DNA from: Gemmatimonadota bacterium
GTDB taxonomy: Bacteria; Gemmatimonadota; Gemmatimonadetes; Longimicrobiales; Gaopeijiaceae
Assembly: GCA_007130605.1 (NCBI GenBank)
Contig: SLSF01000026.1
Span: forward strand, 1-39,358
Direction of reading: 5' to 3'
Length of the DNA stretch: 39,358 nt
A program made the translations under genes and the position numbers. Shown piece by piece: positions 16,030 through 23,061 of this stretch (the first letter of the stretch is position 1; each line of letters begins with the position of its first letter). The notes under the pieces are model-generated. The model saw only the letters and a list, made by a program, of their open reading frames with translations, was not told where the DNA came from and made no database searches.

Positions 16030-16815
16030 ATGACGACTCGACGCACCACCCCGCAGGACCGGAAGGGCGCCATGCTCCTCCTCCTCGTCTGTACCGCACT
16101 TCCCGGCGCCGTGCTGGCTCAGGCCCCCGACCCGGCGCTCACCCTGTACGGCGACACCGCCGTCGTGGGTGAAGGCGTGATTCGGAGCTGGGTCGAGCGC
16201 GCCTCGGGCGAGATCCCGTACGCGGTGGGAGTCACCCTCCCGGAGCGCACCTTCCCTGCCCTGACCGACGAGGGCTTCATGTTGAGCCTCGACTATCCAG
16301 AGCTCGAGGGCCTCCCCTTTCGGCACGTGCTCTTCGACTGGGTACCCATGGGTCATCCCCCCGAGGTCCTCTACGCTCACGCGCACTGGGATGCTCATTT
16401 CTACACCATTTCCGCCGAAGACCGGCGGGCTATCCCCGAGGGTTTCGTGGAGGACCGGCCGGACCCTCGCTACATGCCGGCGGGCTACATCCCCGTTCCG
16501 GAGCTCGACCTCTTCTCTTTCGAGGCCATGGGGGTGCACTGGGTGTCGTCGGATGCCCCGGAACTGCACGACCACACCTTCGACCAGACCCTCATCTACG
16601 GGTCCATCGGGGAACGGACGATCTTCGTGGAGCCCATGTTCACCATGGCCTTCCTCGATGGGAGGCCGGACTTCTCGGCTCCGATCCCCCAGCCGGCCGC
16701 CGTCCATGAGAGCGGGTACTACGCCACCCGCTATGTGATCCGCTACCTGCCGGACGAGGCGGCCTACAGGGTGGCCCTCGAGGGATTTCGCTGGCGGGAG
16801 TCCGACGGCCGGTAG
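16030..16815 (+). CDS. Exported DUF5602 (TTHB210-like) protein
   Basis: The 261-residue product has a signal peptide (hydrophobic about 14-29, cleavage after VLAQ). The mature part shows the pattern I associate with DUF5602/TTHB210-like proteins: GDTAVVGEGVIRSWV near the start, IPYAVGVTLPE, then FRHVLFDWVPMGHPPEVLYAHAHWDAHFYTISAEDR (about 97-134). His-rich motifs there and at ELHDHTFDQTL may bind a metal. The biochemical role of the family is not established. The ATG at 16030 has GGAGG seven bases upstream, and the longer frame from 15790 only reads through the end of the previous gene. It converges with soxR, with 36 bases between the ends. Confidence 0.65.
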   Translation: MTTRRTTPQDRKGAMLLLLVCTALPGAVLAQAPDPALTLYGDTAVVGEGVIRSWVERASGEIPYAVGVTLPERTFPALTDEGFMLSLDYPELEGLPFRHVLFDWVPMGHPPEVLYAHAHWDAHFYTISAEDRRAIPEGFVEDRPDPRYMPAGYIPVPELDLFSFEAMGVHWVSSDAPELHDHTFDQTLIYGSIGERTIFVEPMFTMAFLDGRPDFSAPIPQPAAVHESGYYATRYVIRYLPDEAAYRVALEGFRWRESDGR

Positions 16816-16851
16816 TCGATCGACCGACAGCCCTTCGAGTCTTCCACCGGA

Positions 16852-17319
16852 TCACCCCCGCGTCTCACCGGGAGCGGGTCCCCGCTGCCGTACCCACCGC
16901 GTGGGACCGGGGCCCCGCTCCGCTTCGCAGTCGTCGGGGTTCACGAGGGCACACTGATCCAGCGAGAGACAGCCGCACCCGATGCACTCGGTGAGCCCCT
17001 CCTGAAGCCGTTGGAGTTCGGCGATCCGTTCCCGGATCCGCGTGTGCCAGGTACGAGACAGACGCCCCCAGTCCTCCCCCACGGGCACGCGCCCGGGAGG
17101 AAGCCTGCTCAGCTCCGCTCCGATCTCGTCCAGGGTCAGTCCGATTCGTTGGGCGAAGGCGATGAAGGCGATCCGACGAAGCACCGACCGGTTGAATCGC
17201 CGGTGGCCCGAGGGGGCCCGTTCGGCCGAGATCAACCCCAGCTCCTCGTAGTACCGGAGGGCCGAGGTGGCCACTCCACTCCTCCGGGACACGGCCCCGA
17301 TGCTCAATAGATCGCTCAT
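16852..17319 (-). CDS. soxR: Redox-sensing MerR-family activator SoxR
   Basis: The 155-residue protein is a MerR-type dimeric activator. The N-terminal winged helix begins LLSIGAVSRRSGVATSALRYYEELGL and a long dimerisation helix follows (about 85-112). The cluster CIGCGCLSLDQC (Cys112, 115, 117, 123) has the spacing C-x2-C-x-C-x5-C of the SoxR [2Fe-2S] centre, which separates it from metal-sensing MerR proteins. Oxidation of the cluster by redox-cycling compounds or superoxide/NO would trigger activation. It is divergent from an FMN reductase gene. The shared 99-base gap contains a sox-box-like palindrome and a 19-base-spaced promoter. Its own ATG has no ribosome binding site and sits eight bases after a candidate -10 box, so the soxR mRNA may be leaderless. 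Confidence 0.92.
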   Translation of the reverse strand: MSDLLSIGAVSRRSGVATSALRYYEELGLISAERAPSGHRRFNRSVLRRIAFIAFAQRIGLTLDEIGAELSRLPPGRVPVGEDWGRLSRTWHTRIRERIAELQRLQEGLTECIGCGCLSLDQCALVNPDDCEAERGPGPTRWVRQRGPAPGETRG

Positions 17320-17326
17320 GCATTCG

Positions 17327-17355
17327 AGTCTAACCGTCGGAGCCCTTGACTTCAA
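17327..17355 (-). promoter_or_regulatory. soxR promoter overlapping the sox box (predicted leaderless)
   Basis: On the minus strand, TTGAAG (17355-17350) and TAGACT (17332-17327) are separated by 17 bases. The ATG of soxR begins eight bases after the -10 box, where transcription would start. The -35 box lies inside the sox-box palindrome, so SoxR binding should affect its own transcription. Confidence 0.5.
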
Positions 17356-17376
17356 GCTTACTTGAACTTGTAGGTT
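17346..17376 (+). promoter_or_regulatory. SoxR-type promoter of the FMN reductase with 19-base spacer
   Basis: TTGACT (17346-17351) and TAGGTT (17371-17376) are 19 bases apart, the overlong spacing typical of MerR-family activated promoters. The inverted repeat TTCAAG-CTTA-CTTGAA (17351-17366) sits in the spacer. Its half-site resembles that of the E. coli sox box, CCTCAAGTTAACTTGAGG, which is established knowledge. SoxR would bind here and untwist the DNA to activate. Confidence 0.75.
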
Positions 17377-17418
17377 TCTTCCTCCTGCACACTCTTCCCC
17401 CGAGAAAGGACTGGAATC

Positions 17419-17991
17419 ATGGATGCATCGCCGATCAAGCTCGCCATCATCACGGGAAGCACCCGTGAGAATCGATTCGGACCGGTGGTCGAGGGATGGT
17501 TCGCCCGCCAGGTGGCCCGGCGCGACGACCTCGAGGTCGACCGCATCGACCTGGCGGAGGCCGACCTCCCGGCCACCCTCACCCGGGTCGTCCCCCCTCA
17601 GGTTCGCACCCTCCAGGCTCGGCTGTCCGAGGCCGACGCCTTCGTGGTGGTCACCCCCGAGTACAACCACGGCTACCCGGCCCCGCTCAAGGTGGCCATC
17701 GACTGGTTCAAGCGGGAGTGGCAGACCAGGCCGGTGGGATTCGTCTCGTACGGGGGGCGCTCGGGGGGAATCCGGGCCGTGGAGCAGCTCCGTCAGGTCT
17801 TCGCAGAACTCCACGCCACCACCGTTCGGGACGCGGTGAGCATCCACAATGCCTGGAACGAGTTCGACGAAGAAGGACGACCTCGGGACGAAGAGGGAAT
17901 GGCAAAGGCCGCCGACGCCCTGCTGGACCAGCTCGTCTGGTGGGGACTCGGTCTTCGCGAGGCCCGGACGAAGAGACCCTACGTGGCTTGA
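17419..17991 (+). CDS. NADPH-dependent FMN reductase
   Basis: The 190-residue flavodoxin-fold enzyme reduces FMN, quinones or related redox compounds with NAD(P)H. The FMN phosphate loop is ITGSTRENRFGP (about 11-22) and the family signature TPEYNHGYPAPLKVAIDW spans about 79-95. A glycine-rich FMN contact, YGGRSGG, lies near 114. It is cytoplasmic and of normal length. AAGGA lies eight bases before the ATG. It is the divergent partner of soxR and sits behind a SoxR-type promoter, so it is very likely induced by redox-active compounds. This fits the role of SoxR regulons outside enteric bacteria, which often control enzymes or pumps dealing directly with redox-cycling molecules. Confidence 0.9.
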   Translation: MDASPIKLAIITGSTRENRFGPVVEGWFARQVARRDDLEVDRIDLAEADLPATLTRVVPPQVRTLQARLSEADAFVVVTPEYNHGYPAPLKVAIDWFKREWQTRPVGFVSYGGRSGGIRAVEQLRQVFAELHATTVRDAVSIHNAWNEFDEEGRPRDEEGMAKAADALLDQLVWWGLGLREARTKRPYVA

Positions 17992-18056
17992 AGCAGGCCC
18001 GAAACCCTCGAGGATCAGGTCCCCGGGCAAAGGACCACGCCGGGCACTGCAATGCG

Positions 18057-18428
18057 TCAAGCGCCCCGGGGGCCCTCCCTGCCCCCGGGGCCCCTCCCGA
18101 TGACGGCGTCTCCGGATCCGCTCCGGGCCCGGACCACCATCAGGACCAGGTAGTACGGTCCCATGGCCATGAAATAGAGCGCAAGAGCCGCGCCCCCGAG
18201 GAGGAATCCGGAGCCCTCGGCCGGCCGGAGCACGCCGAGCACGAAGACGGTGGCCATCACCGCCACTCCCAACGTGACGAGAGGGCCCAGGAAGAGGGTG
18301 AACCACCGGCGTTCCCCGGTGGCCATCAGCGCCACCAGGACGGTGGCCCCGGTCCCGGCCAGGAGAAGCAACGGCGGGCCCAGCGCCAGGAAGCCCCTGG
18401 CGAAGGACTCGACATTCGAGGTTTCCAT
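18057..18428 (-). CDS. 123-residue three-pass membrane protein in the kinase/regulator operon
   Basis: No family is recognised. Three hydrophobic segments are clear (about 13-36 ARGFLALGPPLLLLAGTG, 46-69 LFLGPLVTLGVAVMATV, and 78-101 GFLLGGAALALYFMAMGPY), followed by a short basic, Gly-rich cytoplasmic tail. The ATG at 18428 lies one base after the stop of the response regulator gene, with a purine-rich GGGAAGGG upstream, so it is the third gene of that operon. It may be a target or an accessory sensor of the two-component system. The last codons also form a perfect 10-bp GC hairpin. It converges with the FMN reductase gene. Confidence 0.75.
   Translation of the reverse strand: METSNVESFARGFLALGPPLLLLAGTGATVLVALMATGERRWFTLFLGPLVTLGVAVMATVFVLGVLRPAEGSGFLLGGAALALYFMAMGPYYLVLMVVRARSGSGDAVIGRGPGGREGPRGA
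18063..18091. terminator. GC hairpin overlapping the end of the membrane-protein gene
   Basis: GCCCCGGGGG and CCCCCGGGGC form a perfect 10-bp stem around a nine-base loop. It lies between convergent genes but is encoded within the last codons of the minus-strand gene. It has no T-run on either side. It could act as a pause or a Rho-assisted terminator for both directions. Confidence 0.4.
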
Positions 18429-18429
18429 G

Positions 18430-19116
18430 TCACACCAGCCCTTCCCGGAGCGCCCGTCCCACGGCCTCGGCCACGCTGTGGACCTGCAGCTTCCGGTAGA
18501 CACTTCGAATATGGGTACGCACCGTATCGATACTGATCCCCAGCGATGTCGCCGTGGCCTTGTAGCTCATTCCCCGTACCAGGCAGCCGAGGACCTCTCC
18601 CTCGCGAGGGGTGAGACCGATCCGGCCACGCCGCGTTGCCGGCGTCCGGACAGGCTCTCCGTCGAGTTCGCGCACCAGGTCCAGAACGGTTCGCGCCACA
18701 CCGGCGGAGAGTGGCGAGCCTCCGGCGAGGACCGCCCGGAGCTGCGTCATGAGCGCCTCGCCCGAGCTCCGCTTCAGGAGATAGCCGTCCGCTCCCGCGC
18801 AGATGGCTTCGAGGATCCGGGCTCGCTCCTCGAACACCGTGAGGACCACCACCTGGAGCGCCGGGACTTCCGCCTTGAGGGCTCGGGTGCACTCGACCCC
18901 CGTCATTCCCGGAAGGTCCAGATCCATGAGGACCAGGTCCCACCTGCACCGTTCCGCAGGCTCGGCGGCAAGGGCATCCTCCCCCGACTCGAAGGCGGCA
19001 ACCACCTGGAAGTCCGGCGCCACTCGCAGGAGCACGGCCACGCTCTCCCGGTACCGTGGGTCATCTTCGACCGTGACCACCCGAACAGGCGCCAACCCCT
19101 CCCGTACCCCGTTCAC
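18430..19116 (-). CDS. NarL/FixJ-family response regulator
   Basis: The 228-residue protein is a DNA-binding response regulator. The receiver domain shows the acidic pocket VEDD (about 16-19), the phospho-acceptor in LVLMDLDLPGMTG (Asp about 65), Thr in LTVFEE (about 93) and Lys in YLLKR (about 115). The LuxR-type HTH near the C-terminus reads LTPREGEVLGCLVRGMSYKA and then TVRTHIRSVYRKL. I chose the GTG at 19116 because it overlaps the kinase stop (GTGA) and has GGAGGGG upstream; an ATG at 19173 would run 61 bases into the kinase gene. It is the direct partner of the propeller kinase encoded upstream. Target genes are unknown; the small membrane protein downstream is in the same operon. Confidence 0.9.
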   Translation of the reverse strand: MNGVREGLAPVRVVTVEDDPRYRESVAVLLRVAPDFQVVAAFESGEDALAAEPAERCRWDLVLMDLDLPGMTGVECTRALKAEVPALQVVVLTVFEERARILEAICAGADGYLLKRSSGEALMTQLRAVLAGGSPLSAGVARTVLDLVRELDGEPVRTPATRRGRIGLTPREGEVLGCLVRGMSYKATATSLGISIDTVRTHIRSVYRKLQVHSVAEAVGRALREGLV

Positions 19117-22100
19117 CGTGGCCCCTCCGAGATCTCGAAGTCGTTCGCCCGGGAAGACCGTGACCGGACCCATCGCACACCGGGCCGGAAGTCGAGGGTC
19201 ACCGTCGTTCCCATTCCCGGCTTCGAGTCCACCTGCAGGGAGGCGGCGATCTCGTCGGCCCGCCGCCGCATGATGCGGAGCCCCCGTCCTCCTGCACCCC
19301 GCGCCACTTCGGGCCTCATCCCGATCCCGTCGTCCTCCACCTGCAATCGCCAGCGTGTCGGGGTCACAGCTCCGAGGCTGAGGGTCACGGTCTCGCCACC
19401 GCAATGGCGTACGGCGTTGTGGAGCGCTTCGAGGCCGATCCGGAGAACATTCCGCCGAACTGCCACCGGTGGGGCCTCCCCGGGCCAGTGCCCGGCCAAC
19501 GACGCCATGAACCGAAGCTCTCTTCCGGCACAGAGCCGTTCGCCATGCTCCACCAGGCGGGCGGCGAGTTCCTCGAGAGTGGACGCACGGGGATCGAGGG
19601 ACCAGACGATGTCCGAGAGGGTGTGTCCCAGCTCTTCGGCGGTGGTGGCGATGGCCCTTGCGGTGGACCGGCGTTCCTCCTCGTCGAGGCTGCCCGCGGC
19701 GAGCAGCCCGGAAAGGATCCCGACGCTGGCGAGCCCCGATCCCACCTCGTCGTGCAGATCCATGGCGATCCGGGTCCGCTGGCGCTCCAGGCCGAGGAGG
19801 TAGCGGGTGCGAGCGTGGTGCGCACTCCAGGCCAGGAGGACGGCCACCATGGCCAGGGTGGCGAGGAACCACCCGGACCGGTACCAGGGCGGACGGACCT
19901 CGAAGGCGAAGGTGGCGGGCCGGGCACTCCAGCGCTCCCCATCGAGGGAGGCCCGGTACTCGATCCTGTACGGCCCCGGCGCCAGATCCATCCAGCGGAA
20001 GATCGGTGGCCCCCTCGATTCGACCCATGGTGCCTCGGGGCCGAGCCGGACCTGGTGCCGCACCTGCGCGGGATCCCGAAAGGAGAGGGCGGAGAAGCGC
20101 GCCTCCAGTCGGTTCTGTTTCCACGGAAGGAGGATCGGACCCGCAGCGTCGAGAGTCTCGCCGTCGACTCCGGCACTCACCAGGGCCGCACCGGGCACCG
20201 ACGGCTCCCTGAACCGCACCGCACCGGGCACGCGAACGAGCCCCCGGCTGGTGGCGAGCCAGAGTGTGCCATCGACCTCCTCGAAGAGATCTCCGGCACC
20301 GGGCGAAGGGAGGCCATGCCAGCGTTCGAGCCGCTCGAGCACCTCCCATCCACCGGCGGGGTCCTCGGGGTTCTCGGCCACTCGCTCCAGGATTCCCGAT
20401 CCCATCACCCAGATCCCCCCCCTCGGTGAGGGGACCAGCCGGAAGATCGATCGGCTCGGGAGGTGGTCCAGGGGGAGGGGCTCCCAGCGATCCCCGAGGT
20501 GCGCGAAGACCCCCACCCTGTGCGAAGAGGCCCAGATGACTCCGCCGGCGGTCTCCACCATCGAGGTGATGGACTCGATCCGGGGCACCTCGTCGCAGCG
20601 CCACGCCGTCGCGTCCCCGTCGAGGATGCGGGCCGCCGGAGCCCGGCAGATGGCGTCGCGGGTGGTGACCCAGATCCGGTCCCTTCGGTCGTGGAGACCT
20701 GGCCGAACTTCTCCTGCCTGTGGGGGGCTCGCCGCCACTCCAGTCTTGTCTTGCGGAACCGGAGGAGACTGCACCGGATGCACCTGGCGACTCCCCGGCT
20801 CCATGTAGTGGAGGCCCGCCGTGGTACCGACCCACAGCCCTCCGTCGGGTGCGGGCGCGCATCCGGTCATCATGATCTCGGTACCCGGGGCAGGGGCACG
20901 GGTGAGTGCGGCGGGTCGGTGAGACATCGGGGAGCCCGCCTGCTCGAATCCTTCCCCCGGTACAACGCCGTGAAGGAGGGAGGTCGTCCCCCGGAGTTCC
21001 ACGAGTCGGGCGGGAGTCAGGGTTCCGGTCCACGCCCCTCCCGATTCATCCATGCAGACCGGCGTGCGCGAATCCCAGGAGGGTGCCATCACCTGCCATC
21101 CCTCCCCCTCGGGTCGATGGAGCGCCCGGGGCCCATCCCAGCTCCCCACCCAGATCACCCCCTCGGTTCCCACCACCGTCCGGACGTGCCGAGACGCAAG
21201 CCCCTGTCGCTCGGTCCAGATGCGGGTGTCCGGCTCGGGGAAGTGCCGCAGGCCCACGAAGGTCCCGAGCCAGAGGCTCCCCTCACCATCGACGAAGAGG
21301 GGACCACCGGAGTCGATGCCATCGTCCCGGTCCAGGATCTCGATTCCCCCGTCCGCCCCGACGGCCACCAGGTAGCGATCCATCGACAACCAGAGCGTGC
21401 CCGCCCGCTCCACCAGCTGGATCGGACGACCCGGAGGCACCTCCGATGAACGCAGCCGAATCGTCCCTTCCGGACCGGGCTCGTCGAGCTCCAGCAGTCG
21501 CCAGGCGGTGTCGTCGCCCTCTCCGGCGAGAAGGAGTGTGCGATGCGGGTCCGGGGCATGGATCGCGGCCACCGACGGTCCGGCGAAGAGGCGCCGGAGA
21601 GGGGCCCCGTTCCCGGGTGTTTCCCCCGGGTCGATCCGCCACACCCCACCAGAGGTGGCCAGATCGAGGGCGCCCCAACGGGTGGGATGAAGCCTGCGGG
21701 GAACCTCGGAACCGAAGTGGCGAGATGAGAGAGTCTGCCATCCCGCGTCGGGATCCCACATCAGGAGCGTACCGGAATCGACCCGCCAGAGGGTCCCGGA
21801 GCCATCGAAGGCGATCGAGGACTCGAAGCCGGGCCCCGGACCGGCCGGGGGAGGAGGCAGGGTCTCGACCCCGTCGGGTGTGATTCGATGGAGGCTGCCC
21901 CGGAGATCGAGGGCCACCACATCTCCCGAAGGAGACACCGCGAGGGCCGGGACCGCCCCCGCCACCGCCTCGGCGGCCCATCGCTCCACCTCGTCACCAT
22001 CAAAGCGGAAGAGCCCCCCCTCGGCGCCGATCCAGAGAAAACCCGTGCTGTCCTGGGCGATGGCCCACACCGGTGGCGACTGGAGCCCGCGCTCCGGGCC

Positions 22101-22214
22101 CACGAGGAGACTCAACCGCTCCTGCCCCAACCCGCGTACGGGGGCCACGAGCTGGATCAGGATCACCAGCCCTGCGAGCGTCGGTGTCGGGAGAAGCCCA
22201 CCGATCCGAAACAT
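19113..22214 (-). CDS. Hybrid-type sensor histidine kinase with two-component-propeller sensor (NarL partner)
   Basis: The 1033-residue protein has a signal peptide (about 8-30) and a large periplasmic part of repeated Reg_prop-like blades (for example QDSTGFLWIGAEGGLFRFDGD, EGSLWLGTFVGLRHF, DGTLWLATSRGLVRV). A Y_Y_Y domain (about 680-775) precedes one membrane helix (about 782-797). The HisKA_3 helix is RQRTRIAMDLHDEVGSGLA, with the phospho-His near 821. The HATPase has EALHNAVRHC (about 929) and VEDDGIGM (about 959-966). It has no receiver domain, so the partner is the adjacent NarL-type regulator, whose start overlaps its stop. Such propeller sensors in Bacteroidota detect glycans; the ligand here is unknown. 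A divergent DinB gene lies upstream. Confidence 0.92.
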   Translation of the reverse strand: MFRIGGLLPTPTLAGLVILIQLVAPVRGLGQERLSLLVGPERGLQSPPVWAIAQDSTGFLWIGAEGGLFRFDGDEVERWAAEAVAGAVPALAVSPSGDVVALDLRGSLHRITPDGVETLPPPPAGPGPGFESSIAFDGSGTLWRVDSGTLLMWDPDAGWQTLSSRHFGSEVPRRLHPTRWGALDLATSGGVWRIDPGETPGNGAPLRRLFAGPSVAAIHAPDPHRTLLLAGEGDDTAWRLLELDEPGPEGTIRLRSSEVPPGRPIQLVERAGTLWLSMDRYLVAVGADGGIEILDRDDGIDSGGPLFVDGEGSLWLGTFVGLRHFPEPDTRIWTERQGLASRHVRTVVGTEGVIWVGSWDGPRALHRPEGEGWQVMAPSWDSRTPVCMDESGGAWTGTLTPARLVELRGTTSLLHGVVPGEGFEQAGSPMSHRPAALTRAPAPGTEIMMTGCAPAPDGGLWVGTTAGLHYMEPGSRQVHPVQSPPVPQDKTGVAASPPQAGEVRPGLHDRRDRIWVTTRDAICRAPAARILDGDATAWRCDEVPRIESITSMVETAGGVIWASSHRVGVFAHLGDRWEPLPLDHLPSRSIFRLVPSPRGGIWVMGSGILERVAENPEDPAGGWEVLERLERWHGLPSPGAGDLFEEVDGTLWLATSRGLVRVPGAVRFREPSVPGAALVSAGVDGETLDAAGPILLPWKQNRLEARFSALSFRDPAQVRHQVRLGPEAPWVESRGPPIFRWMDLAPGPYRIEYRASLDGERWSARPATFAFEVRPPWYRSGWFLATLAMVAVLLAWSAHHARTRYLLGLERQRTRIAMDLHDEVGSGLASVGILSGLLAAGSLDEEERRSTARAIATTAEELGHTLSDIVWSLDPRASTLEELAARLVEHGERLCAGRELRFMASLAGHWPGEAPPVAVRRNVLRIGLEALHNAVRHCGGETVTLSLGAVTPTRWRLQVEDDGIGMRPEVARGAGGRGLRIMRRRADEIAASLQVDSKPGMGTTVTLDFRPGVRWVRSRSSRANDFEISEGPR

Positions 22215-22307
22215 GGCGTCGGCCCCGCCAGGTTGAGGGATGTGGCCGAGCGACTCACCCGTCTTGGCGGGTGTCCGTGGGGTCCCTGAAGCTCCCAGCG
22301 CTGGCCA

Positions 22308-22335
22308 CTCCCGTTCTTCAGCATCCCTTCAGGTC
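22308..22335 (-). repeat. Dispersed element, copy E (diverged)
   Basis: On the minus strand the sequence reads CCTGAAGGGATGCTGAAGAA and continues CGGGAGTGG. It matches most positions of copy A (GAAGGATGTTGAAGAAGGGCAGGG). It lies in the divergent gap about 100 bases upstream of the propeller kinase gene. Confidence 0.35.
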
Positions 22336-22415
22336 CCTCGGTGCACGGTAGGACGGATCCGACAGATGGGCAACGTGACCCCGAACGCCGAACCGGGCCG
22401 GCGCTCCTCCGAGAC

Positions 22416-22444
22416 TTGTGCCCACCACCGACCGATGGTACTCT
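22416..22444 (+). promoter_or_regulatory. Candidate dinB promoter
   Basis: TTGTGC (22416-22421) and TACTCT (22439-22444) are 17 bases apart, about 50 bases upstream of the DinB-family ATG at 22494. The boxes match consensus only in part. The gap is divergent with the propeller kinase gene. Confidence 0.35.
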
Positions 22445-22493
22445 CAGAGGCCGAAGACCGAATAAAAGCCGAACCTCCAACCCAGGAGACCCC

Positions 22494-23003
22494 ATGACCG
22501 TCGAACGCCCGGACGACCATCCTCCGAAGGACCGAGAGCCCGCACCCCTCTTCCTGTCCACGAGCCAGTTCCTGGCGCACTGGCAGGGACACCGGGCACT
22601 CACCCGTCGCACCATCGAGCGCTTTCCCGAAGAGGAGCTCTTCCGCTACGTCGAGGGACCGATGCGGACCTTCGGCGAGATGACCCACGAGCTCCTCCGG
22701 ATCGCTCTCCCCATGGTCCAGCAGGTTGCCACCGGCCAATGGGACGCCCCGAAAGGCCTCCCCGAGACCCGCACCGGGATCCTTGCGGCCTGGGACGCGT
22801 CCACCGAGGCCATCGACGCGCTCTGGAAGGAGATCCCCGCCTCCCGCTTCCATGAGCGGATGACCGCGTTCGGAGAGTACGAGGGCGTCATCCGGGAACA
22901 CTTCCTCTACGCCCTCGAGAACGAGGTGCACCACCGCGCCCAGGGTTTCGTGTACCTGCGGGCGTTGGGCGTGGAGCCTCCCTTCTTCTGGGAGCGGGAG
23001 TAG
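22494..23003 (+). CDS. DinB/YfiT-like metal-dependent protein
   Basis: The 169-residue protein is a four-helix-bundle member of the DinB superfamily, which includes bacillithiol- and mycothiol-linked transferases and proteins of unknown role. The presumed metal ligands are His65 in EMTHELLRIA and the pair in EVHHRAQGFVYLRALG (His146/His147). The arrangement is that of the DinB triad. The substrate is unknown and the family is too diverse to name an activity. AGGAG lies six bases before the ATG, so the longer frame from 22341 is rejected. It stands alone, divergent from the propeller kinase operon and convergent with the Ser/Thr kinase gene. Confidence 0.85.
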   Translation: MTVERPDDHPPKDREPAPLFLSTSQFLAHWQGHRALTRRTIERFPEEELFRYVEGPMRTFGEMTHELLRIALPMVQQVATGQWDAPKGLPETRTGILAAWDASTEAIDALWKEIPASRFHERMTAFGEYEGVIREHFLYALENEVHHRAQGFVYLRALGVEPPFFWERE

Positions 23004-23061
23004 CATGGTGTCCTGAGTCAGAGAGCGACGAGGGCGATGCGGAGTGGGACCGCGCCCGAGG

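Noticed and set aside
16852-17319. Metal-sensing MerR protein (CueR/ZntR-like)
   Set aside because: The four-Cys cluster spacing is that of the SoxR iron-sulfur centre, and the neighbour is a flavin reductase with no metal pump nearby.
18430-21033. 867-codon minus-strand frame as one protein
   Set aside because: Only its last 228 codons (a response regulator) are real. The rest overlaps the propeller kinase in another frame and is Arg/Gly/Pro-rich.
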